From Faecalicatena orotica (GTDB lineage: Bacteria; Bacillota; Clostridia; Lachnospirales; Lachnospiraceae), in assembly GCF_003149245.1 (NCBI RefSeq), contig NZ_QGDL01000021.1, positions 1 through 64,000 of the forward strand: a stretch of DNA of 64,000 nucleotides. The letters are read 5' to 3'. Within the stretch, counting starts at the first letter, position 1, and the number at the start of each line of letters is the position of its first letter. The notes beneath the pieces are model-generated. The model was not told the origin of the DNA. It searched no databases and saw only the letters and a list, made by a program, of their open reading frames with translations. The position numbers and the translations under genes were made by a program. Below are positions 8,339 through 15,693 of the stretch, in pieces.

Positions 8339-10573
8339 ATGAACGGATATAACATAGATGAAGGTGAAATGTATAACAGAAAAAAAGGTCCTAAAAAGAA
8401 AGATCCTATTAGAACAACGAATACTTCCCCTGCAAATGCGGGAGGGTATAAGAAAAATTATAAGAACAGTGGCAAAGAACAATCCTGTAAAAAAGGAAAT
8501 ACCTCTTACAATTCTGCGCAGTATAAGCCGGAAAAATATAAAGAAGGAGAGAGGTTTGTAAATCCATATAATTTTATACCTTTTGAAGGACAATGTAAGC
8601 GTGAAAGTTTAGAAGGGAATAAAGACATAGGCTATATGGGGTATTTTGACTGCAGCCTGCGTCTGTTAACACATTTGTTTATCCCGAACACATCTTCTTA
8701 TAAAAGTCTTACTAATGTGGAGGATGTGAAAAAAGCAAAGAAGGATTCAAAAGGTTATGTAGTAAAAGGGTATGATTTTTTTTCTTATGATGATTTGTCG
8801 GGAATAGAACCATATACAGATCAGCCGCCGCTTCCTCCAAGTAATCCGGTAATACCCGGCAGTGAAATCAGAGGTGCTGTGCGCAGCGTATATGAAGCAG
8901 CTTTTAACGGATGTATGTCCTCCGTTGATGGAGAACGTGATATTTCACGAAGGGTGGTTGAGGTCAAACAGCCGGGAATTTTAAGAAAAGAACCAGACGG
9001 GTGGTTCCTAAGACCGTGCACAAAGGTAAGGCTGCGGGTCGAACAGGAGGAAGAGCAGAGAGAGAATCAAGAAAAAGGCAAGGCGTCTTACGAGAGAGGA
9101 ATGGTAAAGAGAGCGGTTTATAATACATGGAAAGAAGGAAAGGAAATATGGGTTAAAACTGAAAAAAATAAGGTGGTTCAATATAAACCTTACAGTCCCA
9201 ATTTAAGAGAAGCAAAGAGTTTAGAAGGAATGGGGTTTAAAAAGGGTTATCTTCATAAAGGCGAGTATATTGAAAAGAAAAAGTATGAGGCAGTTTTTCT
9301 TGAGGATCAAGAAGGCGGAAGGAAAGGTATTCGAGTATCAGACAAGGATGTGGAACTATTACAAATTTTGCTGAATGAGTATAGGAATGAAAAAATGAAC
9401 CGAAAGGCTAAAGACGGTGAATGGTACAATGAATATGAAGTATTAGAAACGGGTACGCTTGTTTATTATACAAAAACAGAGGGAGGACGTTTATATCTGT
9501 CGCCAGCTTGTATAGGGAAAGAAATGTTCACGAAAAAGATAAATACGATATTAAAGAATAATGGGGAATATCAGCCTTGTGTAGGTGGAGAGCTTTGCTC
9601 TGCCTGCCAGATATTCGGAATGCTGGAAAAAACAGAACAGCCTAAAACATTTGCGTATGGCTCAAAAGTAAGAATAACAGATGCTAAATTGGTAAATCCC
9701 CCAAAAAACATAAAAGAACTATTCGAAGAACCTCTTGTTTTGCCGGAATTGGGAGAGCCACGTCCAAGTGCCGTTGAATTTTACACGCAATCGCCTTACC
9801 AAGAATCTGATGACTGCCAGATAGGGCAGGATAAAGGGTATTGGACTTATGATTATAAGTATCTGGAAGATGGCAAAAAAACAAAAAGAGTAGTTTTGGA
9901 TGATTTTCAGCCGAAAATCAGAGGCAGAAAATACTACTGGCATCATGATGTAAGGATTGAAGATTATAAAAAGGATAACAGCCTAAATGCCATGAGGCAG
10001 AGAATACGCCCGATGAAGCCTTCAGACAATTTAGATTCTGGACCTATATTCCAATTCAGAGTTTATTTTGAAAGTCTCAGCAAAAAACAGCTAAATCAGT
10101 TAAAGTGGGCGCTTGATTTTGGAAACCCAGATTGTGCACATAAAATAGGGAGGGCGAAACCGCTGGGATTTGGCAGTGTGAGGATTAATGTTGATGAACT
10201 TCACATAAGAAAAATTGATGAAACTACAGGGCGGTGGTATATGATGGATATTGGCGCAAATGGCAATGAGAGTTTCGAAAAATTCTTTGAAGATTCACTT
10301 GTTAATATGAACAGAGTGCCACAAGCACTTAAGGTGATGGCCAACTGGGAAAATAGACCTGATAATGTCAGATATCCGTTTGGAAAGGATGAATCAGGAG
10401 CTGATCAAGGTAAAGAAAATGCCAGTGGCTCCCACCAATGGTTTACCTTTAATAAAGGGAAAAATGATTTGCATCATAACTTTATCAAGGTTCTACCTAA
10501 GGCAGAGGAAGATATTGATAAAAATTTATGTAGGGAAAAGGCACTATATGATTTAACTAAAAAGAGGAAATGA
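8339..10573 (+). CDS. Large Cas7-like RAMP with insertion (TIGR03986 type)
   Basis: This 744-residue protein has the marks of the TIGR03986 RAMP family: VNPYNFIPF near residue 75, FIPNT, then PVIPGSEIRGAVRSVYEAAFN, a Cys pair in GGELCSACQIFG, and HKIGRAKPLGFGSV near the end of the RAMP core. The first 75 residues are a basic, low-complexity Lys/Asn/Gly stretch and probably disordered. It corresponds to the Cas7-with-insertion subunit of III-Dv complexes. It starts 13 bases after csx19 and ends the operon. Its composition is more AT-rich and lysine-rich than that of the preceding cas genes. Confidence 0.75.
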   Translation: MNGYNIDEGEMYNRKKGPKKKDPIRTTNTSPANAGGYKKNYKNSGKEQSCKKGNTSYNSAQYKPEKYKEGERFVNPYNFIPFEGQCKRESLEGNKDIGYMGYFDCSLRLLTHLFIPNTSSYKSLTNVEDVKKAKKDSKGYVVKGYDFFSYDDLSGIEPYTDQPPLPPSNPVIPGSEIRGAVRSVYEAAFNGCMSSVDGERDISRRVVEVKQPGILRKEPDGWFLRPCTKVRLRVEQEEEQRENQEKGKASYERGMVKRAVYNTWKEGKEIWVKTEKNKVVQYKPYSPNLREAKSLEGMGFKKGYLHKGEYIEKKKYEAVFLEDQEGGRKGIRVSDKDVELLQILLNEYRNEKMNRKAKDGEWYNEYEVLETGTLVYYTKTEGGRLYLSPACIGKEMFTKKINTILKNNGEYQPCVGGELCSACQIFGMLEKTEQPKTFAYGSKVRITDAKLVNPPKNIKELFEEPLVLPELGEPRPSAVEFYTQSPYQESDDCQIGQDKGYWTYDYKYLEDGKKTKRVVLDDFQPKIRGRKYYWHHDVRIEDYKKDNSLNAMRQRIRPMKPSDNLDSGPIFQFRVYFESLSKKQLNQLKWALDFGNPDCAHKIGRAKPLGFGSVRINVDELHIRKIDETTGRWYMMDIGANGNESFEKFFEDSLVNMNRVPQALKVMANWENRPDNVRYPFGKDESGADQGKENASGSHQWFTFNKGKNDLHHNFIKVLPKAEEDIDKNLCREKALYDLTKKRK

Positions 10574-10576
10574 ATG

Positions 10577-10627
10577 TCAGGTGCGAATGTGAAGTGGACA
10601 TAAATTCCCCAGGAGATTCGCACCTGA
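10577..10627. repeat. 12-bp perfect inverted repeat between cas operon and array
   Basis: TCAGGTGCGAAT (10577-10588) and ATTCGCACCTGA (10616-10627) are exact reverse complements separated by 27 bases, beginning 3 bases after the last cas stop codon. There is no T-run, so it is not an ordinary terminator. It could be a stabilising 3' end for the cas transcript, a protein-binding dyad or a cruciform. Confidence 0.7.
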
Positions 10628-10761
10628 TAAAGTGGGGAAAATGTAGTAAAGAGGGGAGGAAATAAGGGGGAGAAATGATAATGGGTTGTAATATTGATAG
10701 AAATAGTATAAAATATGGTAGAAAAGCATAATTATAGATGGAGATATTGTGCAATTTTGCT
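10628..10761 (+). promoter_or_regulatory. CRISPR leader
   Basis: This AT-rich, A/G-biased stretch without a credible ORF lies directly before the first repeat. The intact repeats are next to it and the degenerate repeat is at the other end, which is the expected polarity for a leader. A TATAAA-like -10 lies at about 10708; I see no convincing -35. Confidence 0.5.
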
Positions 10762-11125
10762 GTCACTTCCTGCGTGGAAGTGTGGATTGAAATATCCTGC
10801 TTTTTACATCTCCAAAGTTGACATCCGTCACTTCCTGCGTGGAAGTGTGGATTGAAATTTGATTTTTTTGCATAATAAAAGACCGCTTATCGTCACTTCC
10901 TGCGTGGAAGTGTGGATTGAAATATATATAGTTGACCATCCTGCATATAGATTCCTTGTCACTTCCTGCGTGGAAGTGTGGATTGAAATCTCTCGCCGTG
11001 AATACACCAACTCCACACCGTCACCGTCACTTCCTGCGTGGAAGTGTGGATTGAAATAAACTGGTCTGGGGCATATCCCATGAAATGCGTGTGGTCACTT
11101 CCTGCGCGGAAGTGTGGATTGCAGA
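10762..11125 (+). CRISPR. CRISPR array, 6 repeats and 5 spacers, type I-C-like repeat
   Basis: The 32-base repeat begins GTCACTTCC, contains a 7-bp stem (CACTTCC with GGAAGTG around TGCGT) and ends ATTGAAAT, which would be the 8-nt crRNA handle. Repeats start at 10762, 10827, 10892, 10958, 11026 and 11094. Five are identical. The sixth differs in the loop (GCGC for GCGT) and at its 3' end (ATTGCAGAT), marking the trailer. Spacers are 33, 33, 34, 36 and 36 bases. The size, stem position and GTGGATTGAAA end recall type I-C repeats. The handle is complete in the first five repeats. Confidence 0.97.
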
Positions 11126-11852
11126 TGAATAATAATCTTTTAGAACTTCAATTTGATGAAATCCTGTCTGTGTCAATTGCACAGCATCATCCGGAGGCAA
11201 GAAAAGGGAATCTCTTTCCTATCATCATGGATATGAGCTATGTTTATCCGTTGCCGGTATTCTATTCGTACTGTATGCAGCGAAAAGTCATTAATACCAT
11301 TGATTTGAAAAAGAGAATTAATGATTTTTTCCCGTGTACTATTATTGGGGAAAAGGGAACATCCAGAAGTACGTTAACTATACCAGTATGCAAACTGGGA
11401 AAAAAGCGTACTCTCCTATTGGGTGGACTGTGCCATGTTAGACAGGCCTATTTTTGAAAAATTATTTTTATCATTCAAATCTCCGCTTTATGCGCAGGAT
11501 TCTTTTTTATTTTTATTTGACCTGCCTAAACTTCAGCCAGAAATGCAGATCCTTCTGTATGATTATCTGGCAGAGAGGAACTGCAAAGATGTAGCTGCAG
11601 TGAATGAAAATAGTGGTAATTCTGATGAGAATCCTGAATTATTATAACGCAGATTATGGGAAAAGAATTTTCGGCTTTGAGGAAACTGCAATGGATGAAT
11701 TGAAAAAATATCCCTGGCCGGGGAATATTACTCAACTTTCACAGATAATATCCCTATTAGTAATGCAGACAAAAGACTTATACATCAGCAATCAATGTAA
11801 CGTTACCAACAGGGTGAAGAAAAAACAGTGGAGGATGCTGCAGGAGAACTGA
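11125..11852 (+). pseudogene. Decayed sigma-54-dependent activator
   Basis: Fragments in different frames resemble the AAA+ domain of NtrC/PrpR-type activators. A degenerate Walker A region (IIGEKGTSRSTL, near 11341-11375) comes first. A shifted frame follows (DCAMLDRPIFEKL, then LPKLQPEMQILLYDYL, 11426-11580). Then comes the C-terminal AAA+ part GFEETAMDELKKYPWPGNI (about 11670-11730). The Walker A lacks GxGK and the frame is broken at least twice, so it is not functional. The first ATG lies at the edge of the last CRISPR repeat, so the original 5' end is lost or joined to the array. Confidence 0.55.
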
Positions 11853-11881
11853 TATGTCACAATGTTAGCTATTTCCACCCC

Positions 11882-11922
11882 CGGTTGCGCAAATATACAG
11901 CCCCCTATATAGAGTGCAACCG
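11882..11922 (+). promoter_or_regulatory. Promoter with flanking inverted repeat, XRE gene
   Basis: TTGCGC (11885-11890) and TATAGA (11908-11913) are 17 bases apart. CGGTTGC (11882-11888) and GCAACCG (11916-11922) form a 7-bp inverted repeat that brackets the promoter. This is a plausible autoregulatory operator for the XRE repressor encoded just downstream. Confidence 0.45.
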
Positions 11923-11966
11923 TTTTATCTGCTATGATGGTGACATCAACTAAAGGAGGCTATGAA

Positions 11967-12419
11967 ATGAATTTTTCAGAAAAATTATTAGCACTGCGAA
12001 AAAGCAGGGATTTAACACAGGAGCAGCTGGCGGAAAAACTAGATGTGTCAAGACAGTCGATATCGAAATGGGAATCGGGTCAGGCGGTACCGGAATTGGA
12101 GAAGATTGTAGCTTTAAGCGGTCTGTTTGACGTCACAATCGATTATCTTCTGAAACCATCTGAAATAGATGAACTTTCCGTAAAAACAGAGATGCTTGAA
12201 AAGCAGCAGGAACAGATGCTGGTGAGGGAAAGAAAACGCACCAAAATGATCCACTGTATCTTGTATGTAGTTGGAATTTACCTGATTTTTTTTGCGGTAT
12301 ACTTCGTTGGACACTTTTATCTTGAGATATGGAATGGTTCAGTGATATTTGCTGAATTTCTTGTTGCAACGGCAATCGCAATCTTCGTTACATTAAAATG
12401 CATGAAATCCCGGACATAG
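11967..12419 (+). CDS. XRE-family repressor with C-terminal membrane anchor
   Basis: This 150-residue protein has a Cro/CI-type helix-turn-helix (residues 1-60, [23 protein letters not shown]). A charged coiled-coil-like linker (about 70-95) and two hydrophobic segments follow (about 97-117 and 125-143), so it is probably membrane-tethered. Proteins of this layout are common DNA-binding regulators in Firmicutes; the ligand is unknown. The ATG at 11967 is preceded by AAGGAGG at 7 bases. It is transcribed alone: its own promoter lies upstream and a terminator overlaps its stop codon. Confidence 0.75.
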   Translation: MNFSEKLLALRKSRDLTQEQLAEKLDVSRQSISKWESGQAVPELEKIVALSGLFDVTIDYLLKPSEIDELSVKTEMLEKQQEQMLVRERKRTKMIHCILYVVGIYLIFFAVYFVGHFYLEIWNGSVIFAEFLVATAIAIFVTLKCMKSRT

Positions 12420-12434
12420 GTTCCGGGATTTTTT
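12406..12434 (+). terminator. Rho-independent terminator of XRE gene
   Basis: AATCCCGGA pairs with TCCGGGATT (9 bp, 7-base loop), followed by six T residues counted from the stem end. The stem includes the stop codon. Confidence 0.9.
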
Positions 12435-12534
12435 GTGATTGGGCGATACAGTTGTTAAGTGGAGGTCCATATGTTAAAATAAGCAGGTGAAATAACCGTA
12501 CTATTTCGGCGCTGTTTGGAGGAGGAAATAAGGG

Positions 12535-13395
12535 ATGAATTTTGATTACGAAAAGAATAAAGATAGTGATATGAACAAAGACCCCTTTAAGGAATATTTG
12601 AAAGAGTCTGAGCCTGATAAGCGCAGTAAAGGTTATGCATGGAGTACAGCGATCGGTTTGCAGGCGGTAGACGGATTAAAACCTTCAAAATATCTGATTG
12701 ACACCGCTATTCAAAATATCGAAGGTAAAATCACGATAAAGGAAGCTCAAGATATTATTGACAGTTATTATGAGGAAAGACCGGAGGCTTCCGATGGTGA
12801 GCGTACTGAAGAAGCGGATAAGGTATCGGCACGAATTGCAGGGATACTGTCGGAAACAGCGTTTTCGTTTTCTCCAAATGAATATATATCAATCCACCGA
12901 AAATTGTTTCAGGGTATATATAAGCACGCCGGAAAGATAAGAGATTATAATATTACAAAAAAAGAGTGGGTTTTAGATGGTGCGACTGTTATATACGGAA
13001 GTGCTTCAGAACTTCGTGCTACTCTTGAATATGATTTCTCGCAGGAAAAGAGCTTTAGTTATAAGGGACTTTCAATGAACGATATTATCCATCATTTTGC
13101 GGTATTTGTTTCAGGGTTGTGGCAAATCCATATCTTTGGAGAAGGCAACACAAGAACAACCGCAGTATTCTTTATTAAGTATTTACAATCACTTGGTTTT
13201 TCTGTGACTAATGATATGTTTGCGGAAAATGCATGGTATTTCAGAAATGCACTTGTTCGTGCTAATTATACGAACCTGCAAAAAGGGATTTACGAAACAA
13301 CAGAGTATCTCGAGGTGTTTCTGAGAAATCTGCTTCTGAACGAAAAAAATGAATTGCATAATCGCAATCTGCACATAAGAGGGCTTATGAAATAA
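12535..13395 (+). CDS. fic: Fic/DOC-family protein with N-terminal antitoxin-like segment
   Basis: This 286-residue protein carries a Fic motif HIFGEGNTR at 199-207, inside an FVSGLWQIHIFGEGNTRT helix pair. Fic enzymes usually transfer AMP to target proteins using HxFx(D/E)GNxxR. Here the His, Phe, Glu, Gly, Asn and first Arg are kept, but Thr replaces the usual Gly/Lys. The N-terminus (about 35-80, AIGLQAVDGLKPSKYL then GKITIKEAQDIIDSYY) resembles the VbhA-like inhibitory module fused to many Fic proteins, so activity may be self-restrained. The ATG follows GGAGGAAATAAGGG. It has its own terminator and no partner gene. Confidence 0.82.
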   Translation: MNFDYEKNKDSDMNKDPFKEYLKESEPDKRSKGYAWSTAIGLQAVDGLKPSKYLIDTAIQNIEGKITIKEAQDIIDSYYEERPEASDGERTEEADKVSARIAGILSETAFSFSPNEYISIHRKLFQGIYKHAGKIRDYNITKKEWVLDGATVIYGSASELRATLEYDFSQEKSFSYKGLSMNDIIHHFAVFVSGLWQIHIFGEGNTRTTAVFFIKYLQSLGFSVTNDMFAENAWYFRNALVRANYTNLQKGIYETTEYLEVFLRNLLLNEKNELHNRNLHIRGLMK

Positions 13396-13437
13396 GGTAA
13401 AGGGAGAGGACATATTTTCAAAGGAATTGTTATATTC

Positions 13438-13468
13438 GGGGTGCCGGTTAATTGCGGCACCTCTTTTT
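13438..13468 (+). terminator. Terminator after fic
   Basis: GGTGCCG and CGGCACC form a 7-bp stem, followed by TCTTTTT. Confidence 0.85.
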
Positions 13469-13483
13469 CATTTAGTTTAAGCA

Positions 13484-13513
13484 ATGACAACCACATCAGA
13501 AAAATGCTATAAT
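13484..13513 (+). promoter_or_regulatory. Promoter of first LytTR/GHKL pair
   Basis: ATGACA (13484-13489) and TATAAT (13508-13513) are 18 bases apart. TGC directly before the -10 makes it an extended -10. The second LytTR operon also has TGCTATAAT. Confidence 0.6.
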
Positions 13514-13565
13514 TTGTTTTATAATGCCAAAGCAGTACGTGACGCATGAAAAAGAGGTGGGAAAT

Positions 13566-14276
13566 ATGATTCGCATTGCAGTTGTAGAAGATGAAAAGGA
13601 ATACCAGAGCAGATTGGACACGTATATCAAACAGTTTGAAAAGGAGAGCGGCCAGTCTTTCCAGGTTACATTTTTTAAGGACGGGCTGGATATTGTCGAT
13701 GATTACAAGCCGGTATGGGATATTATCCTGATGGATATTAAGATGAAGCATATGGATGGGATGGAGGCGGCAGAAAAGATCCGCCGCAGTGACCCGGCCG
13801 TTATTCTTATTTTTATAACAACAATGGCGCAGTATGCGATTAAAGGCTACGAAGTCGATGCTCTGGATTTCGTGCTGAAACCGATTACCTACGCACAGTT
13901 TTCCATGAAGCTGAAGAAGGCGTTAGTACTGCTGAAAAAGAAGGAGGAGAAATATCTTCTGCTTCCGGTTGATGAGCGAAAAGAGCGCGTTTCTACAAAT
14001 GATATTTTATTCATAGAGGTGAAGAACCATAATCTCCATATTGTATCGAGGAATAAGACATATGTTATGCGCTGCTCCATGCAGCAGATGGAACGTGAAC
14101 TTGCGGAGTGTCATTTTGTGCGGTGCAGCAATTCCTATCTGGTTAATCTGAAAAATGTGACAGGGGTCCGGAAGGAAACTGTCATGGCCGGGGAATATGA
14201 ACTTCCCGTCAGCAGGCCCAAGAAGAAACAGTTCCTGAAAGCATTGTCGGATTATCTGGGAACCGGATATCTGTAG
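13566..14276 (+). CDS. LytTR-family response regulator (AgrA-like), copy 1
   Basis: This 236-residue protein has a receiver domain (1-120, phospho-acceptor Asp57 in ILMDIKM, switch Lys in FVLKP) joined to a LytTR DNA-binding domain (about 135-236, FVRCSNSYLVNLKNV). It would activate transcription after phosphorylation by the adjacent sensor. The ATG at 13566 follows GAGGTGGG; the open frame reaches back to 13524 without a site. It lies 14 bases from the kinase gene, and the GH3 gene follows, suggesting that it controls that enzyme. The protein at 30302 is a paralogue. Confidence 0.88.
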   Translation: MIRIAVVEDEKEYQSRLDTYIKQFEKESGQSFQVTFFKDGLDIVDDYKPVWDIILMDIKMKHMDGMEAAEKIRRSDPAVILIFITTMAQYAIKGYEVDALDFVLKPITYAQFSMKLKKALVLLKKKEEKYLLLPVDERKERVSTNDILFIEVKNHNLHIVSRNKTYVMRCSMQQMERELAECHFVRCSNSYLVNLKNVTGVRKETVMAGEYELPVSRPKKKQFLKALSDYLGTGYL

Positions 14277-14290
14277 AAGGAGAAAATCGT

Positions 14291-15610
14291 ATGGAAAATC
14301 TGTCTTTCCCGATAGAATTATTTACGGCCCTGATTGTTTATGCAGTGCGTCTGGAGAAAAGGGAAAATTTCTTGAAAAAGTTTGTGTTTACAGTTTTACT
14401 GGAGTGCATGGTTATGGTGGCCCTGTTTGAATATCAAGATGGTATTCCAGTGTTTATGACAGCGGAAACAGGAATGACCGTGACGGGTACCATGCTGGTC
14501 TGTGCTTTTGTCTTTTTCCTGATGGCAGTACTGGTGTGGATTCCGTTCAGGGTATCTTTGAAGGAAGCTGTGTACTGTGCAACCTGTGCGTATCTTACGG
14601 AGCATATCGCATACTGCCTGAGGCTTATCATAAAAGGCTTCACTGGTTTAGGCACAGGTCCTGGCACGCTTCTGCATCTGGCCGTCCATGCAGGTGTCTA
14701 CGTGCTGTCCTATTATATTTTTGCGAGAAAGATGGCAAAGGAGAAGCATTATGCGACCAGCGCCGTGAAGTCTTTTGGGTTTATGACAATCGTATTGTTC
14801 CTTGTTCTGGGGATGAGTGTGGCAGCTTCGGTCAGGGACTTCGAAACGATACACGGTATTTACGCCCTGTTCTGCTGTATCTTTGTCCTCTACAGCCAGT
14901 TAAAACAGATGAGCCAGCTTAGTCTCCAGGAGGAGCTAAATGTGCAGAAACAGCTTTGGATGCGCCATAAGGCACAGTACGAGATGTCGAAGGAGACGAT
15001 TGATATTATTAATCGCAAATGCCATGATCTGAAACATCAGGTGGCGGCGCTTAGGGGTATCGATAATCTGGAAAAGAGGTCTGATGCGATTGACTCAATC
15101 GAGGAGTCGGTGATGATTTATGATGCCATGCCCCAGACCGGCAATACGATTCTGGATACTGTTTTGACGGAAAAAAGCCTTGTCTGCAGTCAGGAGCAGA
15201 TTAACCTGACCTGTATCGCGGACGGCGGGCTTCTGGATTTTATGGATGCCGTGGATCTGTATACACTCTTTGGGAATGCGCTCGACAACGCGATTGAAGG
15301 TGTCCGGAAACTTCCGGCAGACCAGCGGTGTATCAGCCTGCTTCTGCATAAAAAGGCGGGACTGATTTTTATTCAGTTTGAGAACCCGTATCAGGATGAT
15401 ATCAGGATGGAAAACGGAATTCCAAGAACATCCAAGCATGACAGGAATTATCATGGTTTCGGGATAAAAAGTATCATACATACGGCTGAAAAGTACGGGG
15501 GATTTGTGACGATAGAGACGGAATATAAAATCTTTCTTCTGCGCCTTACGATACCGGCTGTGCAAGTTACGACGCAAAAAAGGCAGGCTGGGACAGACGG
15601 GAACGAATAA
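14291..15610 (+). CDS. GHKL sensor histidine kinase (AgrC-like), copy 1
   Basis: The first 200 of 439 residues form about six membrane helices. A cytoplasmic dimerisation helix with KCHDLKHQVAAL follows (the H box, with HDxKH), then a GHKL ATPase domain with the N box LFGNALDNAIEG and the G box YHGFGIKSI. This is the architecture of peptide- or small-molecule-sensing AgrC/ComD kinases, but no agrB or agrD-like gene is nearby. It is co-transcribed with the LytTR regulator and followed after 83 bases by GH3 copy 1. Confidence 0.87.
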   Translation: MENLSFPIELFTALIVYAVRLEKRENFLKKFVFTVLLECMVMVALFEYQDGIPVFMTAETGMTVTGTMLVCAFVFFLMAVLVWIPFRVSLKEAVYCATCAYLTEHIAYCLRLIIKGFTGLGTGPGTLLHLAVHAGVYVLSYYIFARKMAKEKHYATSAVKSFGFMTIVLFLVLGMSVAASVRDFETIHGIYALFCCIFVLYSQLKQMSQLSLQEELNVQKQLWMRHKAQYEMSKETIDIINRKCHDLKHQVAALRGIDNLEKRSDAIDSIEESVMIYDAMPQTGNTILDTVLTEKSLVCSQEQINLTCIADGGLLDFMDAVDLYTLFGNALDNAIEGVRKLPADQRCISLLLHKKAGLIFIQFENPYQDDIRMENGIPRTSKHDRNYHGFGIKSIIHTAEKYGGFVTIETEYKIFLLRLTIPAVQVTTQKRQAGTDGNE

Positions 15611-15693
15611 GGGATTTCTTGTGATATACTCCGATAAAAGCCGGTGCGGCAGGAACGCTCCGGTGGGATGAAACAGGTTTAAAGGAGGAAATC

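Noticed and set aside
10828-11457. ORFs running through the CRISPR repeats on both strands
   Set aside because: Their proteins contain the translated repeat (for example SCVEVWIEI-like units); they are artefacts of a repeat lacking stops in those frames.
11125-11457. A functional short protein right after the array
   Set aside because: Its end matches only part of a sigma-54 AAA+ domain with a broken Walker A, and the rest continues in another frame, so a pseudogene is the better reading.
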